The position numbers were made by a program, and so were the translations under genes. The notes beneath the pieces are model-generated. The model was not told the DNA's origin, did not search any database, and worked only from the letters and a program-made list of their open reading frames with translations. 37,618 nt of DNA from the NCBI GenBank assembly GCA_903876735.1, contig CAIRAW010000076.1, forward strand, positions 1 to 37,618, written 5' to 3'. Source of the DNA: an uncultured beta proteobacterium (lineage in GTDB: Bacteria > Pseudomonadota > Gammaproteobacteria > Burkholderiales > Burkholderiaceae_C). Shown here in pieces: positions 1 to 8,700 of this stretch. Within the stretch, counting starts at the first letter, position 1; every line of letters starts with the position of its first letter.

Positions 1-188
1 GGGTGAAACGGGCAATCTCTACGCGCAGCAATACCAAGTAGGCACACGTTGACGGGGCCCCCGGAGTGTGCGGGTAGGTAGCATCGAGCCGTTGGGTGAC
101 CAGCGGCCCAGAGTAATGGCAGTCACTTCTGCCAACCCGCAAGGGCTGGCAGTTGCACAGAATCCGGCTTATCGGTGGGCTTCACACT
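1..188 (+). ncRNA. rnpB: RNase P RNA (class A), 3' part; 5' end lies outside the window
   Basis: This is the catalytic RNA of ribonuclease P, which matures the 5' ends of tRNAs. The segment carries hallmarks of the 3' half of bacterial class A RNase P RNA: GCAATACCAAGTAGGCA near 28-44, GGGTAGG near 72-78, GGCCCAGAGTAATGGC near 105-120, and the universal 3' core CAGAATCCGGCTTATCGG at about 158-175, ending in TTCACACT near 188. A hairpin with arms at 129-134 and 147-152 sits where proteobacterial RNAs have a variable helix. The 3' end is set by likeness to the E. coli RNA, which ends in TTTCACCT, so it may be off by a few bases. Identified by recalled family similarity; a covariance-model search would settle the ends. 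Confidence 0.93.
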
Positions 189-189
189 T

Positions 190-276
190 TTACCCCCACG
201 CTCCTCGCAGCGCGTAGTTCGCTGCCCCCCGAGGGGGCTGTTTCGTCTTGGGGCGGCCCGGCGACGAAACGTTTTT
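190..276. repeat. Palindromic intergenic repeat of Comamonadaceae type, including hairpins
   Basis: The stretch between rnpB and the converging lipoprotein gene holds two hairpins. One pairs GCCCCC (224-229) with GGGGGC (233-238) around a 3-nt loop. The other is described as a terminator below. The wording, a run of C, GAGGGGG, then TTGGGGCGGCCCGGCG, resembles a short palindromic element I recall as widely scattered between genes in Acidovorax, Variovorax and Rhodoferax genomes. The recall is not checked here. Only this one copy is present in the window. Confidence 0.5.
240..276 (+). terminator. Probable intrinsic terminator downstream of rnpB
   Basis: An 8-bp perfect inverted repeat, GTTTCGTC (240-247) and GACGAAAC (263-270), encloses a G/C-rich loop and is followed at once by GTTTTT (271-276). 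This is the form of a Rho-independent terminator for transcription leaving rnpB. The T-run also contains the stop codon of the opposing lipoprotein gene (275-277), so the structure may serve both directions together with the hairpin at 224-238. Confidence 0.6.
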
Positions 277-1573
277 ACTTGGACAGCAGGTTGGTGCCTG
301 CGGTTCCGACGGCGACGTAGCCGGTCTGGCCGTGCGCAACCGCCAGCAGGTCCTGGCCGTTGACGGGCGCATTCGCCGCTGTCCAGCTCAGGCCATCGGC
401 GCTGTACAGGATGGTGCTGTCGGTGCCGACCGCAACAAACTGTGTGCCGTAGACGACTGCATTCAGGTTGGCAGGGATGCCTGGTGCAGTCTGCGCCTTC
501 CAGGTTGCAGCATCGGTACTGGTAAGCAGTGTGTTGGCGTCGCCGACCGCCACGTAGGTCGTCGACACGACGCCGGTGCTTGAGACGATCCTCATGCTGG
601 CAACGCCGTGCAGGTCAATGGGTGGTTGTGCGATGACGCTGTGGTCAAACCAGGTCGAGGCATCGGGGCTGATGACGATGGTGCCGCCGGCACCGACGGC
701 GACCCAGACGCCGTCGCCGCTGGAGTAGTTGACCGCGTAAAGGTCGCTGGTGGTGGCAGAGTTGCTCGCCTTGGTCCAACTGACGCCGTCGGCACTGCTG
801 AGAATGGTGCCGCCCGCACCCACCGCCACATTCAGGCTCAGGCCGTTGCTGGCAATCGCGTACAGGTTTTGTGTCGTGCCGCTGGTTTGTGCGGTCCAGG
901 TCACGGCGTCCGTGCTGGTCAGGACCAGTCCGCTGTCACCCACCACCTTGTAGTTGCTGAGGAAAGACGCGCCATTGAGCCGGCTGCTGGTGCTGTAGTT
1001 GATGGCGCTCCAGGTGGCACCGTCGGTGCTGGAATACATGGTGCCAGCGCTGCCCACGGCAACATAGTTTGAACTCAGGGTGGTGGTCGTCGAGACCGAA
1101 TTGATGGTGGAGGTTGTGGTCGTTGAACCAAAAGCCACGCTGCGCAGATCATTGCTGCTGGGCGCTGCTCCACTGGTCCAGTTGGATCCGGCGATCCGCG
1201 GTGTTGCGCTCACCGGAGTAGTCCCCGGTCCACCCGGGCCGCCCCCGGTTCGGGCATTGATGGAGAAGGCGTAGTTCACGCCATTGACCAGACCCTGAAC
1301 GACGTAGGGCGAGCTGACCTTGAGCAGGACGTTGCCACCGGGCAAGCCAAACCAGCTTTGCATCGATGTCACGCTGGTCGGGGCTACGCTGGTCGGCGCG
1401 TAAAACACCCAGTATTCGACGTCGCTTGTCGTATCCCAGGTCAGGGTGACAGATGATTCACCGGTACTGACTGCCAGCCCGGTCGGTGCCGGCGCCGAGT
1501 CGCCGTTGCTACAGGCCAGTAACAAAACGGTCAGCAGACCGGCAAAGAACAACTTGAATGAGCGAAAAGACAT
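275..1573 (-). CDS. Lipoprotein with fibronectin type III-like domain and seven-fold propeller repeats
   Basis: Predicted lipoprotein of 432 residues; the exact job is unknown. The N-terminus (MSFRSFKLFF, then a hydrophobic stretch ending LLAC) is a lipoprotein signal peptide with a lipobox Cys, so the mature protein is probably anchored to a membrane facing the periplasm or cell surface. Next comes a fibronectin III-like domain (about residues 28-120) and a Thr/Ser/Gly-rich part. The rest holds about seven repeats of the form VAVG-x-x-G-T-I-x-x-S-x-D-G-x-x-W, spaced 35-45 residues, like Asp-box/BNR and Ycf48 beta-propeller repeats. The last copy stops before the W strand, while the first W strand (SNWTSG) lies alone before copy one, as in a propeller closed by joining the two ends. 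I chose the ATG at 1573; a TTG at 1585 is in frame but would delay the signal peptide. It stands apart from the upstream operon by about 90 bp. Confidence 0.82.
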   Translation of the reverse strand: MSFRSFKLFFAGLLTVLLLACSNGDSAPAPTGLAVSTGESSVTLTWDTTSDVEYWVFYAPTSVAPTSVTSMQSWFGLPGGNVLLKVSSPYVVQGLVNGVNYAFSINARTGGGPGGPGTTPVSATPRIAGSNWTSGAAPSSNDLRSVAFGSTTTTSTINSVSTTTTLSSNYVAVGSAGTMYSSTDGATWSAINYSTSSRLNGASFLSNYKVVGDSGLVLTSTDAVTWTAQTSGTTQNLYAIASNGLSLNVAVGAGGTILSSADGVSWTKASNSATTSDLYAVNYSSGDGVWVAVGAGGTIVISPDASTWFDHSVIAQPPIDLHGVASMRIVSSTGVVSTTYVAVGDANTLLTSTDAATWKAQTAPGIPANLNAVVYGTQFVAVGTDSTILYSADGLSWTAANAPVNGQDLLAVAHGQTGYVAVGTAGTNLLSK

Positions 1574-1664
1574 AGTGAGATCCAAAGCAATGCTGTTTTC
1601 ATTATCGATTATTTTGTCGGGGCGGCCACTGCGCTTGGGGGACCCAGCTGCCGCGCCTTGTGTT

Positions 1665-2417
1665 CTAGAAGCGTTCGTGCGCCTGTAGAAAACGCCACTG
1701 CCCGACCGGCAACTGCGCCATGGCGACGCGCCCGATGCGCAGGCGCTTGATGCCCAGAATCCGCAGGCCGACGCGCTCGCACAGGTAGGCGAGCAGACCC
1801 GGATGCGCGCCCTTGAGCGCGAAACGCAGCTTGCTGGAGGCGTCCCCGGTGCTGTTGAGGCTGACTTTGACCGGCGGCAGCGCGCGGCCGTCGACCACCA
1901 GGCCCTGGTTCAGGCGCTGTAGCGTTGCCGGCGCCACTGTGCCCTCGACCTCCACGATCACTTCCTGTTCCATCACGGCGGCGTCTTCCTCAAGCTTGCG
2001 CTGCACGCGCCAGTCCTGCGTGAACACCACCAGGCCGCTGGCAGCGTTCTCCAGGGGCACACAGGCGGTGAGACGGGCAAAGTGGCGTTTGAGCACGCGC
2101 TCGCCACCGGGGTCACCGGCGGCGTGATTGGCGGGGCTGAGGACCTGCTGCGCCGTGGCGGCAAGTCCTGGCGGTTTGTGCAGCAGCAGGGTTACGTCGG
2201 CCAGGTCGAGCAGGCTGGCATCGCGGTCGATTTCGATCTTCTGGTTCGAGACCCGGAACATCGGCTCCTCCACCACGCGACCGTCGACCCGCACCCAGCC
2301 GCCTTCGATGTACTGTTCGGCTTCACGCCGGGAGCATGCGAGCAGGGCGGCAACGCGTTTGGCCAGCCGCTCATCGGTGCGCCGGGCGTTGGCTGGGGGT
2401 ATGGGGGACGCGATCAT
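1665..2417 (-). CDS. S4-domain protein of the RsuA/RluB/RluF pseudouridine synthase family, catalytic motifs degenerate
   Basis: 250 residues. An S4 RNA-binding domain (about residues 17-63) precedes a fold recognisable as the RsuA-type pseudouridine synthase domain, including the C-terminal block GIKRLRIGRVAMAQLPVGQW. However the catalytic motif, normally GRLD-x-x-S/T-x-GL, reads VPLENAASGL, with Glu123 in place of the essential Asp; the usual K-x-Y motif reads QEVIV without the Tyr; and the RNRQVRRM-like motif reads GAHPGLLAYL. Known family members isomerise one uridine in rRNA. I infer that this one binds RNA but probably does not catalyse, or catalyses differently. It is the third gene of a minus-strand run, 21 bp after mtfA. 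Genome pipelines are likely to call it a pseudouridine synthase. Confidence 0.85.
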   Translation of the reverse strand: MIASPIPPANARRTDERLAKRVAALLACSRREAEQYIEGGWVRVDGRVVEEPMFRVSNQKIEIDRDASLLDLADVTLLLHKPPGLAATAQQVLSPANHAAGDPGGERVLKRHFARLTACVPLENAASGLVVFTQDWRVQRKLEEDAAVMEQEVIVEVEGTVAPATLQRLNQGLVVDGRALPPVKVSLNSTGDASSKLRFALKGAHPGLLAYLCERVGLRILGIKRLRIGRVAMAQLPVGQWRFLQAHERF

Positions 2418-2438
2418 GGGCGTGATGGTAACCCCCGC

Positions 2439-3263
2439 TCAGGATTGCCAACTCAACGGGTCGAGCTGGTAGAAAAGCGTCAGTTGCTGGTAGAGCTCCG
2501 GGTGCGCGTCGGCCATGAGCACCGGTTGCTCGAAAAACACCTCCGAGATCACGGCAAAGAACTCAGCCGGATCGCTGGCACCGTAATCACTGAAAAGGGA
2601 TGCCTGCTGTAACGCGATCATCCCTTTCAATTGCCGGAATTCGTCGCTCAGCACCTTGGTCCAGTGCGCATACTGGGCCCGGCGCACCAGTACCGGCGCG
2701 CCATTGGCGGCGCCGGTTTCCTGGTCGAGTTGATGGGCAAACTCGTGGATCACGACGTTTTGGCCGTCATCCGGCGTGGCCGCGTCTTCCAGCGTGTCAT
2801 GCCACGACAGCACAACTTGCCCGCGCTCCCACGATTCACCCGCAAGCACCTCACGTGCGTGGTGCGCGACACCGATGGCGTCGGTGTGCTCGCGCTCGAC
2901 CACAAAGCTGCCGGGGTAGACCAGGATTTCGCGCAAGCCCGGGTAGTAGCCGCGTGGGCGCTTTAGGATCAGCAGGCAGGCTTGCGCCGCAATCGTGACG
3001 CGCATCTCGTCGGTGATGCGCAGACCGTCGCAGCCGATGAAGGATTTTTCAGCCAGAAAGACCTGAACATGGCGTTTGAGTTCAAGTTGCAGGTCCGCAG
3101 GTAGCCTGCGCACGACCGGAACACGGCGCTGCAGGATGCTGCGCCAGGCCTTTGGGAAAGGCTGGCGGCGAAGCTTTTCGCGCCTGCGCTCAGTCAGCCA
3201 GGGCTGGCCCAGCAGCCACACCACCAGCAGCAGGGCCAGGGCGGAAACGATCAGCGCCGGCAA
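2439..3263 (-). CDS. mtfA: MtfA-type zinc metallopeptidase (M90 family)
   Basis: 274 residues, close to E. coli MtfA (about 265). The zinc motif HEFAH is at residues 173-177 (His173, Glu174, His177) followed by QLD, and the third ligand is expected at Glu234 in DPAEFFAV, matching the NPAECFAV block of E. coli MtfA. In E. coli MtfA is an aminopeptidase that binds the glucose repressor Mlc and so influences the PTS glucose transporter. No mlc or ptsG gene is in this window, so its partner here is unknown. A hydrophobic N-terminus (about residues 3-20) could anchor it to the inner membrane. It starts 12 bp after the stop of the NUDIX/MBL gene and is followed after 21 bp by the S4 protein, so the three are probably co-transcribed. 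Confidence 0.93.
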   Translation of the reverse strand: MPALIVSALALLLVVWLLGQPWLTERRREKLRRQPFPKAWRSILQRRVPVVRRLPADLQLELKRHVQVFLAEKSFIGCDGLRITDEMRVTIAAQACLLILKRPRGYYPGLREILVYPGSFVVEREHTDAIGVAHHAREVLAGESWERGQVVLSWHDTLEDAATPDDGQNVVIHEFAHQLDQETGAANGAPVLVRRAQYAHWTKVLSDEFRQLKGMIALQQASLFSDYGASDPAEFFAVISEVFFEQPVLMADAHPELYQQLTLFYQLDPLSWQS

Positions 3264-3275
3264 AGCGGGTGCACC

Positions 3276-4925
3276 TCAGGGGGGAGTGGACTCGATGCGC
3301 GTGACATGGGCGATCAGCGAGCGTTTTGCCACTGGCCACATGCGCTCGGGCACATCGGCATAGGCTTGCGCCAGCCAGTCGTCCAGAGTCCCGTCCGGCT
3401 GTGTTGTCATCGCCTGCACGATCTTCGCTTCGCGCTGCAGTCGATGCGCTTTCAGCCGCGCGACGGCTGCCAGCGCCTCGCCGTCGTAGCCGCCGATGGC
3501 ATAGCCATGTGCGGGCAGGATGAATTCGATGGCGTATTGGGCGCAGGCGGCACGCAGCAGGTCGAGCGAATCCAGGTAGTCCGCCATGTCGCCGTCGGGT
3601 GGATCGATCACGGTGGTGCTGCCGCACAGGATGTGGTCACCGCTGAACAGCAGACCGTCTTCAGGCAGCAGCAGGCACAGGTGATTGGCAGCATGACCGG
3701 GCGTGTGCAGCACCACCAGCGTGTGCGAACTGTCGGCATCGGGTCCGGTCAGGTTCAGGCGTTCTCCATGCCGCAGCGCGCGGTCCGGCGTGAATTGGCT
3801 GTGGCTGCGTGCCGTGTCGGCCGAGGGCAGGCCCAGAATCGGTGGCTTGTTGGCACACAGCGCCTGCAGCGGCTCGGCCCCGGGCGAATGGTCGGGGTGC
3901 GAATGGGTGCAGACAATCATGCGGATGTCGCCAGCCGCCGCGCGCCAGAGTTTCTCCAGGTGATCCGGGTCGGACGGGCCCGGGTCGATCACGATGTAGC
4001 CGGTGTCCGGGTCGCCAACCAGATAGCTGTTGGTGCCGGGTCCGGTCATGGCGCCGGGGTTGGGCGCGGTCAGGCGCTGCACGTTCTTGAGCAATGGCAC
4101 CGGTGTTTCAGTCTGCCAGTCCAATGGGTGCAGGATTTGCCCGTCCGGGCAGACCAGCGCGAGTTCACCGAACGGCAACTCATGTTCCATGTAGCGCATC
4201 TCGCGCCCCGCCATCAGGCCGGCGCGTGGGCAACTGGTCCATAGCGGCTGCTCGGTCGCGGCGCAGGCTTGCAAGACGGCGTCGACCGAACGGTAGTCCA
4301 GCAGGCGCTCCAGCGTGCGGATGGTCGGGAAGATGATGAAAAACTGGCCAGCCTTGTGACGGGCCAGGGCGTCCGCCGGGCGCACCCAGACCGGCTCAAA
4401 TTGCTCGGCTTCGTCGGCCACCGGGGCCTGTCCAGCAGGCATGCGCGCGACCAGGAAGGGCACGTCGAAGCGCCGTGCCAGGTCGCGGTCGGTGACCCAA
4501 TGCGCCAGCACAAACACCTCGTCCGCTGCCAGTGTCAGGCCCAAGGCCTGGCATTGGGCGGCAAATGGGGCGCTGCGATCGAGCGCTGCAATGTCGCTGT
4601 GGTCGGCGCTCGAGCCGTCGCGCCGGCGTGCCAGCAGCACGCCAAGTTCCTCAAAACTTTCCCGTATGGCGGCGATCGCCTGCGTCAGGTGCAACTCGCT
4701 TTGCGTGGTACGTCGGCTCGCCTGGCCATGGCTGGCGGCGTCGAGCGCGTCAACGCCACCGCCAGGAAAGACATAGGCGCCTGGCACAAAGCTGGCCGTC
4801 ATGGAGCGGCGCGTCATCAGCACCTCGATGCCCGCAGGCGTGTCGCGCAGGAGCAGCACGGTGGCGGCGGGTCGGACGCTCGCGGGTGTGCGCGGCGGAT
4901 GCAGGAGTTGGTTGGGGCGTGCCAT
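3276..4925 (-). CDS. NUDIX hydrolase fused to metallo-beta-lactamase-fold hydrolase
   Basis: 549 residues with two enzymatic domains. The N-terminal part (about 18-220) is NUDIX-like: FPGGG at 53-57 and RESFEELGV at 88-96. The spacing between the glycines and REUxEE is much longer than the classic 23-residue NUDIX box and resembles the NUDT8/NUDT19 type. The C-terminal part (about 285-549) is a metallo-beta-lactamase fold of the LACTB2/glyoxalase II kind: NPGAMTGPGTNSYLVG, the HSHPDH zinc motif at 341-346, His411 in TPGH, Asp430 in FSGDH and His473. Substrates cannot be read from the sequence; a nucleotide- or CoA-type diphosphate for the first domain and a thioester, ester or RNA for the second are guesses. 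I chose the ATG at 4925, just before MARPNQ; an upstream in-frame GTG or ATG would add an unconserved, Arg-rich leader overlapping the intergenic region. Confidence 0.88.
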   Translation of the reverse strand: MARPNQLLHPPRTPASVRPAATVLLLRDTPAGIEVLMTRRSMTASFVPGAYVFPGGGVDALDAASHGQASRRTTQSELHLTQAIAAIRESFEELGVLLARRRDGSSADHSDIAALDRSAPFAAQCQALGLTLAADEVFVLAHWVTDRDLARRFDVPFLVARMPAGQAPVADEAEQFEPVWVRPADALARHKAGQFFIIFPTIRTLERLLDYRSVDAVLQACAATEQPLWTSCPRAGLMAGREMRYMEHELPFGELALVCPDGQILHPLDWQTETPVPLLKNVQRLTAPNPGAMTGPGTNSYLVGDPDTGYIVIDPGPSDPDHLEKLWRAAAGDIRMIVCTHSHPDHSPGAEPLQALCANKPPILGLPSADTARSHSQFTPDRALRHGERLNLTGPDADSSHTLVVLHTPGHAANHLCLLLPEDGLLFSGDHILCGSTTVIDPPDGDMADYLDSLDLLRAACAQYAIEFILPAHGYAIGGYDGEALAAVARLKAHRLQREAKIVQAMTTQPDGTLDDWLAQAYADVPERMWPVAKRSLIAHVTRIESTPP

Positions 4926-5057
4926 AAATTGAATTTTGCAACCAAAACAGGCTGGCCGGGTGTCGCAGCGGCGATGCACGCGTAAACCCCAAGGGTCATT
5001 GGGCTGCGGGCGGCGTATGCTTTTCGGCGACACAATGGAAATCTACCGGAGTCAACA

Positions 5058-6035
5058 ATGACAGATCGCGCAAGGTTCAGGCTGATCGCAATGGGCCTCG
5101 CAGTACTGTTGACGCTGCCACTGGGGGCGCAGGCCCAAGCCTGGCCGATGAAGCAGCCGATCAAACTGGTGGCGGTATTTCCGCCCGGCGGCTCAGTCGA
5201 TCAGGTGGCGCGCCTGTTGGCGCAGCCCTTGTCTCAGCAACTGGGCCAAAGCGTGATCGTGGAGAACAAGGGTGGTGCCTCCGGTTCGATTGGCGCGGCA
5301 GCCGTTGCTGCTGCGCCGGCCGATGGCTACACCTTTGCCGTCGTGTTTGACACGCACGGCGTCAATCCCAGCCTGATACCCGGCTTGCCGTTTGATTCCA
5401 AGAAAGACTTGATGCCCATCGTGCTGATCGGCACCGCGCCCATGGTGCTGGCGACGCAGGCGGGTTCGGAATTCAGGACCCTGGCCGATGTGGTGGCGGC
5501 GGCCAAGACCAAGAGTGGCGTCAGCTACGGCAGCATCGGATCTGGCAGCTTGGGGCACCTGGCGATGGCCTTGCTGGGCAAGAACAATGGGCTTGATTTT
5601 CAGCACATTCCCTACAAGGGCGGTGGCCCCTTGATGAACGACGCGGTTGCCGGCCATGTGCCGCTCGCGATCGGCTCGGTGTTTCTGGTCAAACCGCATA
5701 TCGACAGCAAGCGCATGCGAGCGCTGGCCGTGACGACCAGCGGACGGTCGGCCGAGTTGCCGGGCGTCCCGACCCTGGCCGAGAGCGGCTTTGCCGGCTT
5801 TGACGCGCCGGCCTGGTGGGCCGTGCTGGCGCCGGCAAGAACACCACCGGAGATCCTCAAGCGCATGAACGAGGAAATCAACAGGGCCTTGAAACTGCCC
5901 GATGTGGCCAAGCGGCTCGAGTCGCAGGGCATCAGCGTGGTCGGCGGCACGGGCGAGGTAGCGCGCGTATTCATCGAAAAGCAGATCGATGTCTGGGGCA
6001 AGGTCGTCAAGGACAATGGCATCAAGGCTGATTAG
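5058..6035 (+). CDS. Bug/TctC-family periplasmic substrate-binding protein
   Basis: 325 residues, the usual size of the Bug (Bordetella uptake gene) family of extracytoplasmic solute receptors. A signal peptide occupies about residues 1-27, with likely cleavage after AQA. The mature start [20 protein letters not shown] and the later blocks [27 protein letters not shown] and HIPYKGGGP are family hallmarks. TctC proteins serve tripartite tricarboxylate transporters with TctA and TctB membrane subunits; neither is nearby, so this is an orphan receptor, as is very common in Comamonadaceae and Bordetella. The ligand, probably a carboxylate, cannot be predicted. GGAGT at 5049-5053 is a good ribosome-binding site. 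The gene diverges from the NUDIX/MBL gene. Confidence 0.92.
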   Translation: MTDRARFRLIAMGLAVLLTLPLGAQAQAWPMKQPIKLVAVFPPGGSVDQVARLLAQPLSQQLGQSVIVENKGGASGSIGAAAVAAAPADGYTFAVVFDTHGVNPSLIPGLPFDSKKDLMPIVLIGTAPMVLATQAGSEFRTLADVVAAAKTKSGVSYGSIGSGSLGHLAMALLGKNNGLDFQHIPYKGGGPLMNDAVAGHVPLAIGSVFLVKPHIDSKRMRALAVTTSGRSAELPGVPTLAESGFAGFDAPAWWAVLAPARTPPEILKRMNEEINRALKLPDVAKRLESQGISVVGGTGEVARVFIEKQIDVWGKVVKDNGIKAD

Positions 6036-6075
6036 CGCTTATTCCCCGGGGCATGGATCAAGGGATAATTCGGCC

Positions 6076-6951
6076 ATGCGAATCAGTTTCACAAAAATGC
6101 AGGGTGCCGGCAACGATTTTGTGGTGCTGGACGAGACCCGTGGCTTGCTCGGATTGACGCCGGCCCACTACCGGTTGCTGGGTGACCGCCATTTCGGCGT
6201 GGGCGCGGACCAGATCCTGACGGTGCGTGCAGCGCCGGCGCCGGGCATTGATTTTGAATACCTGATCCACAACGCCGACGGCGCCGAGGTTGAGCAATGC
6301 GGCAACGGCGCACGCTGTTTTGCGCGCTTTGTTCGTGACCAGGGCTTGTGCACCAAGGATGTGATTCGCGTCCAGACCCGCGCCGGCGTGATCGAGCCAC
6401 GCTTGTTGCCCGATGGCCGCGTCACGGTGGACATGGGTGCGCCGGTTTTTGCGCTGGCCGACATTCCCTTCGATAACGCCGGCCTGCAGCCGCAGCCAAA
6501 CGGTGCCTGGCAGCGCTGGCCACTGGTCCTGGCGGGTGACGCCCAACAGGAAACGCTGGTGCTCGCCGTCCTGTCGATGGGCAATCCGCATGCGGTGCTG
6601 CAGGTGGACGATGTGGCGACGGCGCCGGTTGCCCTGCAAGGCCCCCGGGTCCAGTCCAGCCGGGCATTTCCGCGCGGCGTCAACGTTGGTTTCATGCAGA
6701 TCGTCGACCGTGGCCAGATCAGGCTGCGCGTGTTTGAGCGCGGCGTTGGAGAGACGCTGGCCTGCGGTTCAGGTGCCTGCGCCGCCGTGGTGGCGGGCAT
6801 CCGGCTCGGCCTGCTGGACGCCACTGTTGCGGTGCAGACACGCGGCGGCGATCTGACAATTTCCTGGGCAGGTGCCAGCGCCAGCGTCATGATGACAGGC
6901 CCGGCCACCCCCGTTTTTCATGGCGAAATCGACCTACCGGACACCTTATGA
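6076..6951 (+). CDS. dapF: Diaminopimelate epimerase
   Basis: 291 residues. DapF converts LL-diaminopimelate to the meso form in the cytoplasm, supplying both lysine synthesis and the meso-DAP added by MurE (encoded further along this window). The two catalytic cysteines of this cofactor-free epimerase are present: Cys75 in EQCGNGARC and Cys230 in [11 protein letters not shown]. The N-terminus [19 protein letters not shown] is typical, which fixes the ATG at 6076; AAGGGA at 6060-6065 can serve as ribosome-binding site. It overlaps the next gene by 4 nt (ATGA). The order dapF, DUF484 gene, xerC is conserved in many proteobacteria, so the three probably form one operon. Confidence 0.97.
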   Translation: MRISFTKMQGAGNDFVVLDETRGLLGLTPAHYRLLGDRHFGVGADQILTVRAAPAPGIDFEYLIHNADGAEVEQCGNGARCFARFVRDQGLCTKDVIRVQTRAGVIEPRLLPDGRVTVDMGAPVFALADIPFDNAGLQPQPNGAWQRWPLVLAGDAQQETLVLAVLSMGNPHAVLQVDDVATAPVALQGPRVQSSRAFPRGVNVGFMQIVDRGQIRLRVFERGVGETLACGSGACAAVVAGIRLGLLDATVAVQTRGGDLTISWAGASASVMMTGPATPVFHGEIDLPDTL

Positions 6952-7634
6952 GCAAATCCTTTACCGACCCCATTACCGAAGACGACATCGCCAATTACCT
7001 GGCCAACACGCCTGACTTTTTTGAGCGCCACGCCGAACTGCTGGCTGCCGTGCAACTCAGCAGCCCACACAGCACGCGTGCGGTCAGCCTGCAGGAGCGC
7101 CAGGCCGGCATGCTGCGCGACAAGATCAAGGGGCTGGAGCTGCGCATCATGGACATGATCCGCCATGGCAACGACAACGTGATGCTGTCCGACAAACTGC
7201 TGCGTTGGGCCGGCAGCCTGTTCCTGACGATTGATCCCATCGCATTGCCGGGGCAGATCACGGACGAAATTGCCGAGCAGTTTTCTGTGCCCCAGGTTGG
7301 CATCAAGGTCTGGGGCGTGGCGCCGCCCTTCGCCCAGGCCGACTTTGCCACCGGGGTCAGCGAGGATGCCCGGCTTTTTGCTTCCTCGCTGACCGAGCCG
7401 TTCTGTGGCGTCAATACCGGCTTCGAGGCGGCGCGCTGGCTGCCAGACCCGCTCTCGGCCACCTCGCTGGCCTTGCTGCCTCTGCGCAACGGGTCGCTGG
7501 GCAGTGCGGAGCCCGCCTTTGGTTTGCTGGTGCTGGCCTCACCCGACGCCCAGCGTTTCAACAGCGGCATGGGCACCGATTTCCTGGCGCGCATCGCCGA
7601 ACTCGCCAGCGCTGCCTTGTCCAGGTTGCGCTAA
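6948..7634 (+). CDS. DUF484 family protein
   Basis: 228 residues. The opening blocks [20 protein letters not shown] and [14 protein letters not shown] are characteristic of DUF484 proteins found between dapF and xerC in beta- and gammaproteobacteria (YigA in E. coli). The second half is thought to adopt a GAF-like fold. The function is not established; a link to XerC is suggested only by gene order. It starts inside the last codons of dapF (4-nt overlap) and ends 2 nt before xerC. Confidence 0.92.
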   Translation: MSKSFTDPITEDDIANYLANTPDFFERHAELLAAVQLSSPHSTRAVSLQERQAGMLRDKIKGLELRIMDMIRHGNDNVMLSDKLLRWAGSLFLTIDPIALPGQITDEIAEQFSVPQVGIKVWGVAPPFAQADFATGVSEDARLFASSLTEPFCGVNTGFEAARWLPDPLSATSLALLPLRNGSLGSAEPAFGLLVLASPDAQRFNSGMGTDFLARIAELASAALSRLR

Positions 7635-7636
7635 GC

Positions 7637-8626
7637 ATGCCACTGCCAGCCTCTGTCCAGCCAAGCGACGCAGCAGGCGTGGGGGCTGGTGCTCTGGTCG
7701 AAAAATACCTTGAGCATGTGCGCGTCGAAAAGCGCCTGGCGCAGCGTACGGTCGAGCTTTATTGCCTCGACCTGGAAAAACTGGCGGCTTACGCAGCGCA
7801 GTCCGGTGTTGAATTGCTGCAGGTGCAAAACAGCCATGTCCGGCGCTGGGTGGCGCAGATGCACAGCGGGGGGCGCAGCGGGCGTGGCATTGCGCTGATC
7901 CTGTCGGGTTGGCGCGGCTTTTATGTCTGGCTTGGGCGTCAGGGACTGGTGGCGAGCAACCCGGTGCAGGACGTGCGCGCACCCAAGGCCGGCAAGCCAC
8001 TGCCCAAAGCCCTGAGCGTGGACCAATCGGTGCAATTGGCCAGTTTCAGCAGCGATGACAACAATCCCTGGCTGGAGGCGCGCGACGCCGCCATCGTCGA
8101 ACTGCTCTATGGCGCCGGTCTGCGCGTGGGCGAACTGACCGGGCTTGACGCCCTTGCCAGCGCCGAAGCGCGCGGCTGGATTGATTTCCAGGCCGGCGAA
8201 GCCCATGTGCTGGGCAAGGGAGCGAAGCGGCGCAGCGTGCCGGTGGGTGCCAAGGCGCTGGAGGCGCTGCAGCGCTGGCTTGCATTGCGCGAGCAGGCAC
8301 CCGGCATGGCGGCGCAGCAGTCGTTGGTCCGTCCGGTGACGGCCGCCCTGTTCATCGGGCGCAATGGCACGCGGCTTACGGCTCAGTCGATCTGGCAGCG
8401 ACTGCGCTTGCGCAGCCAGCAGGCCGGGCTCGATGTGCCGGTGCACCCGCACATGCTGCGCCATTCCTTTGCCAGTCATTTGTTGCAGTCGAGCAGCGAT
8501 CTGCGCGGCGTGCAGGAGTTGCTGGGTCACGCCAGCATCACCACGACGCAGGTCTATACCCGGCTTGACTTCCAGCATCTGGCCAAAGCCTATGATGCAG
8601 CCCATCCGCGTGCCAAAATCAAGTAG
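7637..8626 (+). CDS. xerC: Tyrosine recombinase XerC
   Basis: 329 residues. With XerD, XerC resolves chromosome dimers at the dif site near the division septum. The N-terminal SAM-like core-binding domain covers about residues 15-110. The catalytic set of tyrosine recombinases is complete: Arg163 (GLRVGEL), Lys194 (GKGAKRR), His272 and Arg275 (HPHMLRHSFASH), His298 (LLGHASI) and Tyr307 (TQVYTRL). The position directly after dapF and the DUF484 gene, with a 2-nt gap, identifies it as the housekeeping XerC rather than a phage or integron integrase. Confidence 0.95.
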   Translation: MPLPASVQPSDAAGVGAGALVEKYLEHVRVEKRLAQRTVELYCLDLEKLAAYAAQSGVELLQVQNSHVRRWVAQMHSGGRSGRGIALILSGWRGFYVWLGRQGLVASNPVQDVRAPKAGKPLPKALSVDQSVQLASFSSDDNNPWLEARDAAIVELLYGAGLRVGELTGLDALASAEARGWIDFQAGEAHVLGKGAKRRSVPVGAKALEALQRWLALREQAPGMAAQQSLVRPVTAALFIGRNGTRLTAQSIWQRLRLRSQQAGLDVPVHPHMLRHSFASHLLQSSSDLRGVQELLGHASITTTQVYTRLDFQHLAKAYDAAHPRAKIK

Positions 8627-8700
8627 TTCGATGGCGGCTTCTCTGTTCTTTTGCTTCCAATTCGGCGAAACTGTCGGTCATCATTAAAAGAGGGGTATTT

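Noticed and set aside
7637..8626. Treating the tyrosine recombinase as a mobile-element integrase
   Set aside because: It lies in the conserved dapF-DUF484-xerC order, has no att-like repeats nearby, and has ordinary base composition.
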